NCBI GenBank assembly: GCA_028277205.1
Contig: JANQGT010000004.1
Span: 1 to 40,347 of the forward strand
Length of the DNA: 40,347 nt
Origin: Candidatus Altimarinota bacterium
Lineage (GTDB): Bacteria > Patescibacteriota > Gracilibacteria > BD1-5 > UBA2023
Direction of reading: 5' to 3'
In this document: in pieces, positions 20,031 through 30,400 of the stretch
How positions within the stretch are numbered: position 1 is the stretch's first letter
Layout of the letters: every line of letters begins with the position of its first letter
Program-made: the position numbers and the translations under genes
The notes under the pieces: model-generated
What the model was told of the DNA's origin: nothing
What the model saw: the letters and a program-made list of their open reading frames with translations, nothing else
Database searches by the model: none

Positions 20031-20660
20031 ATGAATATCCTCCTGACCGGCATCCAGTGAAGCGGCAAGGGGACGCAGGCGAGTCGCATCCTCGAGCGCT
20101 ACGATCTCGCTTTTTTCGAGACCGGGGCAGCGCTGCGGCGATTTGCCGAGGGCAGCTCGGATCGGGCTCGGGAAACCCGGGAAATCCTCAATGCCGGAAA
20201 GCTCGTCCCGACGGACGTCGTCGTGACGGTACTGCAGGAGTTTTTGCATGTACATCAGTGAAAATCAGCATTGTTTGACTCGCTCATACGCTCCGCCGAG
20301 CAAGATGAGAAAATCTGACCGGTCATCGGACACATGACCGTACTCTTTTTCGATATCGACGAAGAAACGGCAATCACACGACTGCTTGGCAGAAAGATCG
20401 ATCCCGTGACCAAAGAGGTGTTTGGACCTGGTATCGAGACAAATCCAAAAACCGGAAATACGCTCATCACGCGCGATGACGACACACCGGAGGCAATCCG
20501 AAATCGTATCGAGTGGTCAAAACGCGATACGCTCCCCCTGCTCGACGGATGGCGCGCGCGAGGATGGGACGTCCACACGGTCGACGCATCACGGACGCCC
20601 GACGAGGTGTTTGATACGGTGAGGGCGGTGCTGGATCCGATTTTGATGCGAGATGATTAG
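20031..20660 (+). CDS. adk: Adenylate kinase (atypical core)
   Basis: A 209-aa nucleoside monophosphate kinase interconverting AMP, ADP and ATP. The P-loop reads LTGIQ-G-SGKGTQ, and the glycine at codon 10, required for phosphate binding, is written TGA (20058-20060): direct evidence for UGA = Gly. Two more TGA codons occur (77 and 96). The AMP-binding part has TGAALRRFA and ALFDSLIRSAEQ; in most adenylate kinases the latter region reads DGFPR or DGIPR, so the proline is replaced while the Arg is kept. The LID has GRKIDPVTKEVF and R-DDDTPEAIRNRI and no zinc cysteines. Stop TAG. It follows rnpB closely and no separate promoter is evident. Confidence 0.85.
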
Positions 20661-21245
20661 GGGTGAGCGCAAACAAGAGAGAAACGCTTTAGTCGGAAGA
20701 ATTTGTAAACAATCCCCGTCTACCGACCGGGAGCTTTCGTAGTCGCTTGTGCGACTATAGTACCAGCTTTGCTTGTTTAGAATTTTCTTTTGCTTGGTGT
20801 TCTGTATATATTCGGATAGTGTCTTCATGTACGTTGTTTATGAAAATATTTTCGGGGATGATAGCTTGATAATAAGAATACTGTGATGATTGCAGCATAT
20901 ATAGATACAATTGCTTTGTCGGTGTGATTTCATATGTTTCCTGCTGTTATCTCATCCAAAGAGGATTTCTGAAAAACTTCATTCCCCAGCCGGGAGAGAG
21001 AGAGGGGGGGGGTTGGGAGGAATACTGCCAATTTATTCGAAGAGACTCATTCTTTCGATCGGAATTTCAGCATCGTGCATCTACAGAAACCCGGTGAAAA
21101 ACAGACGCAATTACGATGGCTCTCTGTCTATCAACCAAGAGTTTTTTCGTGATACGGGAGAGCTGTGAGTTTCATTCGTCTTGGTTTCATCTGCACACGC
21201 TCCGTCCGCCGACAAGTAAATCTCGAAAATATCCGAAAGCGCAAG
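20661..21245. other. Intergenic region between adk and folA (convergent genes)
   Basis: About 585 bases, A/T-richer than its surroundings, without a convincing gene on either strand when UGA is read as Gly. It contains a 7-bp stem with a TTGT loop (20740-20757, TAGTCGC/GCGACTA) that might end transcription of adk, though no T-run follows, and a purine-rich run of G and A at about 20994-21020. A minus-strand frame starting at 20828 (MKTLSEYIQNTKQKK) is noted but unsupported. Confidence 0.4.
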
Positions 21246-21731
21246 CTACGATTTTCGCTCCCATACTTCGTACGTCGCTTGCGTTCCGGCTTCAGACTCC
21301 GTCAGTGCGTACCCGTCCGGTATCTCTGGAAACCACGTATCACCCGTATACTCGCCCTCTACACGGGTGATATAGAGTCTGTCGGGGATTTTTTCTCGGA
21401 GTGATTCGGCATAGACGCGGGCACCGCCGATGATGAAAATCTCACGCTCACCAAAGAGTCGCGCATGTCCCACCGCCGTCGAAAGAGAATGCGAGACGAC
21501 GACACCGTCGCGCCGCCACTCGGGATTTCCGGTGATGACGATGCTGATACGATCGGGGAGCGGACCGCCGAGACGCGCCTCGATAGAGTCGTAGGTCTTT
21601 CTTCCCATGATGACGACATTGCCGGTCGTCAGCTTTTTGAATCGTTTCAGGTCTTCGCTCAGGTGCCACGGCAGATCACCCCCGGATCCGATGAGGTGAT
21701 TTGCATCCATGGCGACGATGAGGGAGATCAT
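21246..21731 (-). CDS. folA: Dihydrofolate reductase
   Basis: A 161-aa DHFR that regenerates tetrahydrofolate from dihydrofolate with NADPH. Conserved elements: MISLIVAMDANHLIG at the N-terminus, GGDLPWHLSEDLKRFKKLT with the folate-binding Trp and the active-site acidic residue in PWHLSED, VIMGRKTYDSI and FIIGGARVY. The ATG (21731) lies 2 bases after the TAA of the upstream small ORF, so translation is probably coupled. It forms a cluster with thyA, whose product releases the dihydrofolate that DHFR reduces. Stop TAG. Confidence 0.97.
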   Translation of the reverse strand: MISLIVAMDANHLIGSGGDLPWHLSEDLKRFKKLTTGNVVIMGRKTYDSIEARLGGPLPDRISIVITGNPEWRRDGVVVSHSLSTAVGHARLFGEREIFIIGGARVYAESLREKIPDRLYITRVEGEYTGDTWFPEIPDGYALTESEAGTQATYEVWERKS

Positions 21732-21733
21732 AT

Positions 21734-22060
21734 TTAGAGCATTCGGTGCGTATACCCCTCCACTATAAGGCTTTGTAGCGCCCGGTCAACCTGTTTTGAA
21801 AGCGGTCACTGATCAGACTGATAGCCGAGCTGTGCGTATTGAGCCATGCGATCTACATCACCGACCAGTATATGTACGAGTCGCTCCATGTCCCCGTCCA
21901 TACGTGCTATATACTGATCAAACGTCTCCGGACGTGATGCGACCGACACGCGAGTATACGGCAGTATCCACTGTTTCTCAAATGTCGCGAGCACTCGTCG
22001 CTGCATATAGGGCTTTTGGATATAAAACCATGCTCCTGCGACGAGATGCCCGGACGCCAT
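21734..22060 (-). CDS. Small protein between thyA and folA, unknown
   Basis: A 108-aa frame starting MASGHLVAGAWFYIQKPY. A single TGA (plus 21806-21808) is read as Gly in YQSDQ-G-PLSKQ, extending it to TAA at 21734-21736, two bases from the folA start. The second half looks helical (FDQYIARMDGDMERLVHILVGD). No family is recognised. It lies between the two genes of the thymidylate cycle on the same strand, so it is probably co-transcribed. The start is uncertain; longer versions would overlap thyA. Confidence 0.5.
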
Positions 22061-22118
22061 TCGCCGCGAGCCAGCATGCAAAACGGACACTCTGGAAGCT
22101 GCATCGATATGATATTGG

Positions 22119-23102
22119 TTACGTTCCGTCTTTCCCCTCCCCGTCTTTATCAAAATAGCCGCCGACGATCGCGAGCTCTCATTTGAGCGTCGGGTGCGAT
22201 TGATAGTTTTCCAGCTTTACATGCTCGGGACGAAATATATCGAGAGTCGTCACCTCTGGGCTGATAGACAGAGTCGGAAACGGATACGGCTCGCGAGTCA
22301 GCTGCTCTCGCACCTGGTCGATATGATCTGTGTAGATATGCACATCTCCAAATGTATGGATGAATTCTCCGACCTCATATCCCGTCACACGCGCGACGAT
22401 ATGGGCGAGCAGGGCGTATGAGGCGATATTGAACGGTACACCCAAAAACATATCGGCGCTGCGCTGATACAGCTGGAGCGAGACTTTGCCGTTTTTCACC
22501 GAGAGCTGATACATATTGTGACAGATCGGGAACTGCGATACCTCGTCCAGGAGCGCCATATCGTAGAGGTATTCCGGATTCCAGCTATTTACGATCGCAT
22601 TTCGAGCGTAGGGATCATCCACGATTTCCTGTGTCGCCCACCGCAGCTGATCCACCGTCCGATCGGGACGCTTCGTCGGCCAGCGCCGCCAGAGCTCGCC
22701 GTAGATGCGGGGGAGATTTCCCCATTTCTCGGCAAATTCATCGTCGGTTTTGATTTTTTTGATAAATTCATCCTGGCTCATTTCCGGTACCTCGCCGCGC
22801 CTCATGGCGACGGTATAGGGACGATACGGCGGCTCGTCCCAGATGTGGACATTATGATCGACCAGATATTTGATATTCGACTGTCCCGACAGAAACCAAT
22901 ACAGCTCGTGCAGCACGCCTTTCCAGTAGACTTTTTTCGTCGTCAGGAGTGGGAATCCCTCTGAAAGATCAAATCGAATCTGTCGTCCGAAAACGCTCAG
23001 CGATCCGTCTTTGTTTCGGCGGTCGATATTTTCGACGCCGTGATCCAGGATCTCCTGCAGTAAATCGAGATATGCATACTCGGGATGGCGGGTATCGGAC
23101 AT
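22119..23102 (-). CDS. thyA: Thymidylate synthase
   Basis: A 327-aa ThyA that methylates dUMP to dTMP with methylene-tetrahydrofolate. The active-site Cys194 is in QFPICHNMYQLSV. QRSADMFLGVPFNIASYALL and HTFGDVHIYTDHIDQ are classic family motifs. The first TGA (22179-22181) is read as Gly in HPTLK-G-ELAIVGGYF, matching the usual family ending, and the gene runs on to a TAA at 22119-22121 with a short Gly/Asp/Lys tail. The ATG at 23102 (MSDTRHPEYAYLDLL) is the start by homology; the upstream in-frame extension is hydrophobic and unrelated. Confidence 0.97.
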
Positions 23103-23251
23103 GAGAAAGCAGTGATGATATACGAAAAAAGCGAGTATAGGGAAAAATCGCAAAAAGGAAAGAGAAGTGTCCTGATGAAAAAAAGACTTGATTTTTGTGT
23201 TTTTTTCATTAGTAAATACTAGCATTTTACATTTTTACTATAAACTCTCTC

Positions 23252-24112
23252 ATGAGTGAAGTAGCAGCATTGGAGTACTCCAAAGAAACTCGGGGCAATG
23301 TGCCGGGTACCGCCAACGCATCGTGACTCCGCAGAGCGACGGGTAATACTGTCGCCGCTACGGTATCACAGGAAAATCCACCAACTGCAGCGGAATTTAT
23401 AGAGCCAATTCAGGGTCGTAAAGCCGATAATAAGCCAAGCACCAGACAACTCTGGAGGCAGATCGTGCCACAAAATCCGTTTGCTTTTCGTAATATCAGC
23501 CAAGCAATTCAAACAAACCTAAAACTTCCGACTCCTGGAATCATACGTGCAATATACATCACAAATATCAATATCAACAGACCCCTCGGAATAGCGCTGC
23601 AGGAGTGTCGACGATCTGGGGGAAGACTGCTAGCAGCCACACGACAACCTGGAAAAGAACTGCGTGGCTATGTCATCATCCGACCGACGCAGGGGGATCT
23701 CGCAGAGTGAACCAGTCCTCGTATGTCCCAAAATTGAGCAACTGTATCTTGAGTATCTGGATCGCATGAGGAAGCCGATGACATGCCGTCTCTGCAGGAT
23801 GATTTTAGAGTGTTTGCAAAATGTAATGGCAGTGAAAAACAGATGCGAAAAAGGTGCTCTCAAGTCCCCCACGGGTTTTTCTGAAGTCATTATAAACCTA
23901 AAAAGTGAGAGGCGGTATATGCGGCGATAGCAGCAAGAATCCCGGGAACTCCTCAGTTTTTTACTTACACTCTCTGTGAGAGAGACGATCGCGGCTTTGC
24001 GCAGACTGCAGCTGTGCGAGCAAACGAGCAAATTATCGGATACTTCCTCGTACGCAGGGATGAGAGCTGAAGCAAAACAGTCGTTGAGAATATCCGTCCA
24101 AAAAGGACATAG
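23252..24112 (+). CDS. Unknown 286-aa protein with about eight UGA-Gly codons
   Basis: A single frame from ATG 23252 to TAG 24110-24112 that is open only if TGA is sense. The N-terminal third is polar and probably disordered (MSEVAALEYSKETRGNVPG). The middle has PGIIRAIYITNININRPLGIALQECRR split by no TGA. The end has a more ordered part (EAVYAAIAARIPGTPQFFTYTLCERDDRGF and IIGYFLVRRDESG). No family is recognised. A TATAAA (23239-23244) ends 7 bases before the ATG, which would give an almost leaderless transcript. It stands between the divergent thyA and the convergent miaB. With the standard code only its 23465-23710 part would appear. Confidence 0.6.
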
Positions 24113-24145
24113 CAGTATCCTATCGAGAGTCAGGACAAAAACCAC

Positions 24146-25585
24146 CTATCTCCGCTCTCCCCTGAGCACCCACCCGTCTACTGCAGTGATCTTCACCGGC
24201 ACGAGGCTGCCGATCCGTACGTCCGCCCCCACCTCGAAAAATACCTCTTTGAAATTTCGTGTTCGTCCCGATGCCGTCGTGTCGTTCATCTTCTCGATGA
24301 GGACATGCTCTGTGCGTCCGATCATGAGCGCATTTCGCTTTTGGATGGTGTGTTTTAGCAGACTATTTAGGATATCCCATCGTCGCGCTTTTTCATCTGC
24401 GGGGATATCGTCGGTATATTGCTTTTGCGCGAGTGTCCCGCGTCGCTCGGAGTAGCGCGCGATATAGGCAAAATCAAATTCGCACTCCTCGAATGCCCGG
24501 ACAGTCTGGGCAAACTCTGCCTCTGTCTCGCCCGGAAATCCGACGATGATATCGGTCGTCACACCGAAAAACGGATCACGCTCGCGCAGATACCGGACCT
24601 GCGCGCGAAAATCGGCGTAGGTATGTTTGCGATTCATGCGATGTAGGACTGCGTCCGATCCGGACTGCAGCGCGAAATGCAGCGACTCGCATACACCGGA
24701 AAGATCAAACGGAGCATCCAAAATATCCGGCGTCATATCATGCGGATTGCTGCTCGTGTAGCGGATACGCTCCAGTCCGTCGATCGCATCCAGTCTGTCC
24801 AGCAGCTCTCGAAACGGCGTCTTTTGCTCACTGGCTCACCATGTCAGGCTCTCGGGATTCCATCGTTTTTTGCGGGTTTCCTTGCCGTAGCTATTGACGT
24901 TTTGTCCCAGCAGCATGATCTGTTTCGCACCGGATGCGACGGCTTCGCGTGCCTCCGCCTCGATCTCGTCCATACTGCGCGATATCTCCCGACCGCGCGT
25001 ATACGGCACGATGCAAAATGTACAAAAATTATCGCAGCCGGTCTGGACGATGATATTCGCGCTGCCCGGGTCATCCCGGGACTGACGCAGGCGCAGATAG
25101 TCCTCGTACCGGTCATCCGCGCCGATATCCGTACCGGTAATAGCAGACAGGATGCGTCCCAGATACGCCGTCTCCTCGATACGAAATATAAAATCAATAT
25201 CCCCGCTGCGAGCAAAAAGCGGATCATCGTGATTGAATATCGAGTCGGGCGACCCGAGCATCGTGATGGTGCGCGCGTTTTTTCGTGCGTTTTCGGCATC
25301 ATAGTGGCGAGGTGCCATACCGGTTTTTCGTGTCATGCACCCGGTAATACCGGTAAAAATCCGGCGTCCCTGCGCTTCGGAGAGTTTGCGTACCTCGCGC
25401 AGATACCCGAAAACCCGGTCTTCTCCCTTTTGTCTGACAGAGCAGGTATTGAGAATCACGACGTCCGCATCCGCCGCCTCCACGACACGCGAGGCGCCCG
25501 CCTGTCGCAGGAGCATCGTGATTTTTTCGCTGTCGGCATGATTCATCTGACAGCCGAAAGTACGCAGCAGAAATTTCAGAGACAT
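24146..25585 (-). CDS. miaB: tRNA-2-methylthio-N6-dimethylallyladenosine synthase MiaB
   Basis: A 479-aa methylthiotransferase that adds the methylthio group to A37 of tRNAs reading UNN codons. N-terminal domain with RTFGCQMN and ILNTCSVR, giving two of the auxiliary cluster cysteines, the third in GITGCM. Radical SAM motif GCDNFCTFCIVPYTRGRE with CxxxCxxC. Later LLGQNVNSYG, HFALQSGSDAVLHRMNR and IIVGFPGET. A C-terminal TRAM-like segment is present. One TGA (24836-24838) is read as Gly in ESLTW-G-ASEQ and joins the two halves. The ATG at 25585 is used; 25594 adds three residues. Stop TAG. Confidence 0.95.
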
Positions 25586-25909
25586 ATGGAGCATAGGCAA
25601 AACGCGAACAAGTGTATGGAAAATAGAAAAAATAGAAAGTTGTCGAGTGTCGCGAAGTTGACTGAAAGCCATCGATAAACTATGATAGATATTGAGCTAT
25701 AAAATTCATCCTCTAAACAATAGAGGAGTTGTATTGTCGTGCTATAGGTAATTTCAAATTTCATTATATCCTCATCTGTGTTCGAAAATCCTTCATCCAC
25801 CGACAGGTAAATCAATGACTTTTCAAAGAGAAGTTTGCAAGAAAATCATAGTGGTATTCGCGTAAAATTTTCATACAATGATTGCTCCTCTCAGCAATCA
25901 TAGTAGTCC
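25586..25909. other. Divergent intergenic region between miaB and the solute-binding protein
   Basis: About 320 A/T-rich bases with two inverted repeats and no supported gene. At about 25714-25731 a short stem CCTCTA/TAGAGG closes an AACAA-type loop; the other is described separately at 25878-25901. Confidence 0.5.
25878..25901 (+). promoter_or_regulatory. Perfect 9-bp palindrome at the start of the solute-binding protein transcript
   Basis: ATGATTGCT and AGCAATCAT flank CCTCTC. It overlaps the 3' part of a TACAAT box (25874-25879) and ends 8 bases before the ATG at 25910. It could be an operator over the transcription start or a leader hairpin covering the ribosome-binding region. Confidence 0.45.
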
Positions 25910-27316
25910 ATGTCCCCAAAAAAACTCATCGTCCTCACCATCGCCGGAGTCCTAGGACTCGGTGCGATGATCACCATAGCACTACTCGGAAATCCCGGCG
26001 ATCCGCCCCCCGCAGATGAGGATACGCAGGATCAGGCACCCGAGTCGTTTTCGATCTGGATACTGGAGGATGAGACGGCGGGCTACTCCGATATCATCAC
26101 GGGATTCAGGGATCGATATCCGGAGTATGCAGATACCGAATTCGAGCTCACGAAATTTCCAGACTGGGAGGGATATCGTCGATTGCTGCTGCTTGCGATC
26201 ACAGATGGAAATTCGCCCGATGTCTTCATGGTGCCAAATAACGGCGACGATCTCTTTGCATCAAAGACATTTGCGATCCCGCCGGAGGCTGTGAGTGTCG
26301 ATGACTTTTCAAAAAATTTCGAACGCGTATTCGACGAGCTGGTCCTGACAGAGACCCTGACAGACGAAGAGGGAAACGCAGTGGAAAGCTACGCACTGAA
26401 GGGAATCCCGATGGGATACGAGACGCTGGCACTATACTACAATTTTCGACAGGTGCGCGTCGTCCCTGAGACGTGGAGTGAATTTAGCGAGGACATCGCG
26501 GAAAACGACAGTCCGGACTACGCGCCTGTCGGTCTCGGACTCGGTCCGGACTACGTACCGCTCACGCCCGATATCATCCAGCTCCTGCTGCTGCAAAACG
26601 GTATCAACACCTACGAGAATATGGGAGAATCAGTCGGACTCGCCGCGCTGTCCGGATACCGATCATTTGCAGAGGAAGAGAAAAATCCGGTGAGGAGTAT
26701 GCGCGAAAAAATGGATGCGCTCTATTTGGATGTCATCGATCTCTTTGCACGGGGAGAGATCGGCATGGTCGTCGGATACCCATCGACACTCGAGCAGATC
26801 CGCGAAGCCATCAAGCGCGCCGACAGCGAAGCGGAACTCTCGGAGCGATTTTTGCGTACGGCGACGATCCCCCAGCTCTCCACCGACCCCGAAACCCCGG
26901 GACGAAATCTCGTCTCGTACCGGTATTTCGTCGCATCCCGGTTTTCGGATACGCCCGATATGGCGTTTGATTTTCTCTCGTATCTCGCATGACAGGAGGC
27001 GCAGCGTGCGTATATGGAGGCATTTGCCTATACACTCCCGGCACTGCGCGCACTCGAGACCGAGCGCCGAGAGGATGCCATCACCGACGACATACCGCGG
27101 GTACGCTACGAGCATTTTCTGGACTCGACGGTGGAGCGTGCGAGTTTCGATACCGGTCTGCCGGAGAGCTTTGATACCGGTATGCGATTTCTTTTCGAGC
27201 GGGATGATACTGATCTGGGCGAGCGAGCGCGTAAAACCGCAGAGTATATCTCGTGTGAGTACAGTCGCTTCGTAGAGGGAGAAAATCCGCAGTCACCGTG
27301 CATTTTGGTGCCATAG
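25910..27316 (+). CDS. Membrane-anchored extracellular solute-binding protein (family 1-like)
   Basis: A 468-aa protein with one N-terminal hydrophobic segment (KLIVLTIAGVLGLGAMITIALLG, residues 5-27) and no lipobox cysteine, so it is probably held by a TM anchor. The rest reads like an ABC sugar-binding protein: SFSIWILEDE at the start, GNSPDVFMVPNNGDDL, GIPMGYETLALYYNF, PETWSEFSEDIA and a late MVVGYPSTLEQI. One TGA (26990-26992) is read as Gly in SYLA-G-QEAQ; without it the last 107 residues would be lost. No permease or ATPase is next to it, so transport is not shown; it may bind a ligand for another purpose. Stop TAG, followed by a strong terminator. Confidence 0.75.
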
Positions 27317-27331
27317 TTTGTCGCGAAAAGC

Positions 27332-27360
27332 AACCGTCATTTTGCAAAATGACGGTTTTT
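27332..27360 (+). terminator. Rho-independent terminator after the solute-binding protein gene
   Basis: A perfect 12-bp stem AACCGTCATTTT / AAAATGACGGTT with a two-base centre, followed by a T-run, 16 bases after the TAG. Confidence 0.9.
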
Positions 27361-27387
27361 GCGTTTTCAAAAACAATAGGGTACACT
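27359..27387 (+). promoter_or_regulatory. Putative promoter of the pilin-PKD gene
   Basis: TTGCGT (27359-27364), 17-base spacer and TACACT (27382-27387). It starts in the T-run of the preceding terminator, 29 bases before the ATG. Confidence 0.4.
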
Positions 27388-27415
27388 GAAAGAAATCGTA
27401 GTTTTCACTCCCACT

Positions 27416-30400
27416 ATGGCTTTCACACGCGTTATTTTCGGGATATTCTGTATTTTTCCGACATTTTTCTTTTCCGTGGCTCCGGCATCGGCAGATGTTT
27501 GTTTCTTTGGTGTCTGAGGCGGCTGCGACTCATGAGACAGCGTCCCATACTGCGACGACGAGACCTGCACCATCGAGGAGGGGATCAGTATCGTCAGAGA
27601 GGGCATCAACGATATCGAGACAGAGCGCACGGCTTCACAGTATATCCAGGACGTGCTCGAGTATCTGCTCGTATTTCTCGCGATCGTGGCGGTGCTCTAC
27701 GTCATCTATGCGGGAGTGCGAATACTGACATCCGGCGGAAACGAGGAGGCGATGAAGGAGGGCAAGAAAAATATCATCTCGGTCGTGATCGGAATCATCC
27801 TCATTTTCCTCGCGTATTCCATCGTCCGATTCATCATCGATACGGTCAATACGGGCGATGCGGGTACGACCGTCGGTACGGGTATCTTTATCACTCAGGC
27901 GTACGCCCAAGAGGCAGGTTCAAACGACCCTTCGAGAGCTCAATCCTCGGACTATCAGATTTTACCAAATACATTTGCGGAGAGTGAGCCGTTTGAAAAC
28001 GCTCCCGACATATCCACACCCGCAAACATCGCTCCGACGGATACCGACGGAGGCGCGACGATACGGGAATCCCGGGATATCTGATCGCCCGTACGAGTGG
28101 CAAATACCTCACCAAATACCCGCAGCATCGACTTTACAGCGTCGATCCGCAGTACGACCACCGCGACGGATACCCAGTCATTCGACGGATACGCCACGGC
28201 GATCCAGCAGATCATGGCGACGATGGAGCGCGAATACACGATCGAGTGATCCATTTCCATCTCTACGCTCCGGGAGCTGCAGGAGCTCGTCCGGGAGGCA
28301 CGCACGACATTTCCCGATGAGCGAAATACCATTTTCAACAATAATCTCGCGACTCGCGTCGAAACCGCCATCGAGGTGCTGGCGCGAAATCCGGAATCCG
28401 ACGAAAATATCCGGGATCTCGCAGAGGCACTCGTCAATTTCCTCGAAAATATAAAAATCGAAGAGATCTCCGGTACCGTCGAGGTCACGCCGCGCGAGGG
28501 AAATGCCCCGCTCACCGTCACGCTCCGGGCGGTCAATGTCGTCGATCCGTCGGGGATCGTCATCCCGGAGGACAATTTCGTCTGGTGGATCAAAACCGCC
28601 GAGAGCGGTCAAACCGTCATCGGCAGATGACCGAGCATATCGCATACTTTTCGCGAAGAGCGGGTCTACACGGTGTTTCTGGCAGTACGATCCGCCAGTC
28701 GAAACATCGCGTGAAAAACAGACATACGACCACTACAGACCAGTACTCTCGTGTCGGTACAGCCGAGAGTCGGTACCATCCGACTTTTTTTGAACGGCAA
28801 TGACGTGACGGATCTGGATCGATTCAAGGTCACACCGCGAGAATGAGCGGAGGGAGTGCTTTTCGATGCGACCGCGACCGAGGTCGGCGGCGGGACGAGG
28901 ATTCTTTCGACATCGTGGAATTTTGGCAATGGACGATCCGTGCGTCGTACCGGAGCCCCGAGAATAGAGGAAGCCGTCTACGCCACCGAAGGCATCTACG
29001 ACGTATCGCTCACCCTGCGAACCAATGAAAACACGACCATCAGAAAAGAGCTGGAGGTGGAGGTGCGCGATCCGATCGCCCGCATTCGCACCGACTCTGG
29101 CGAGAGAGTGGCAAATGTCGGAGATGAGATGCGATTTTCCGCATCGACAAACTATAGCGATCTGCAGCTGCGGTATTTTTGGGAGGTGATCGATCTCGAG
29201 ACCCGGGAGGTTGTTTTGACCTCATCGCAAAGAACGATTTCCTACGCCTTTCCGGCGATCGGAAAATACCAGATCCGCCTGCGTACCACCACTCCCCTCG
29301 CAAAGGAAGATACCGACTCTGTCATCATCGAGATAGAGCCAAAGGATCCCATCGTCGGATTTCAGTCGCGCATCGAAAACTCCGAGCTGCCGAATGTCGT
29401 CACATTTGACGCGACGCAGAGCTACGATCCCGATACCTTTACAAATTCGAATCTGCAATACGAGTGGTCGATCAACGGAAATGCGGTCATACTGGACAAT
29501 CCGAGTCGAAACGGAGCAATGGGGCAGTACACCTTTACTACCAGAGGAACCCACCGCATCCTCCTGCGCGTGACAAATCAATCGGGACGCACCGTCACAA
29601 AGGCGCGCGACATCACCATAGATTCGCTGCTCTCGGTACGCCTCGCGACGACACCGAGAATCGCGAGAGTCGGAGATGCCGTCTCATTTATCGCCGATGC
29701 TCCGAATGCTCTGGTATACGAATGGAATTTCGGCGACGGTGAGGACGACACGACCAACATCGGACGAATATCTCATACCTATAAACAAGCCGGCTCATAC
29801 CGGATAACACTGCGAGTGCGCGCCGCAAACTCGCGCGAGCAAAACTCGATCACTCGCGAAGTCTACATCACCGAGGCAAATGCTCCCTTTGCGGTCATCG
29901 ACATGTCGCAAAATTCCGAGCCGCTTTTCCCGACATCCGGGGCGTGCGGAGACAGACCCGCATACATCGTCACCCGCGAATATCCCGTCCAGTTTTCAGG
30001 AGCCGAGAGTGTCAATGTAGAGGGGCGATCGACGAATCTGGACTCCGTATGGCAGTATGCGGGAAATACCTCGGCGCAAAATTCATTTTCCTATCGATTC
30101 GACGAGCTTGGGTGTTTTCCGGTATCGCTCACCGTCATCGACAAAGAAACCGGAAAACGCAGCACGCGATCGACATACGTCTCGGTCCGAAACGTCCCGC
30201 CGGAATTTTCCGCTATCCAGATAAACGCTGATACCGAACAGGATCCGGTCGTCGTGAATGTCTCTGCGACAAACGCGAGAGATCCGGACGGCGTCATCGT
30301 CTCATACCTCTGGTACTACTACACCGACAATGATCCGGAGCCGCAGGATTTTCGCATTACCCGGACGCCGCAGACATCGTTTGTCATTCCGAGAGTGACG

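Noticed and set aside
20589-20828. Minus-strand ORF MKTLSEYIQNTKQKK, 79 codons
   Set aside because: Half of it is antisense to the end of adk, composition degrades toward the end, and no promoter is evident.
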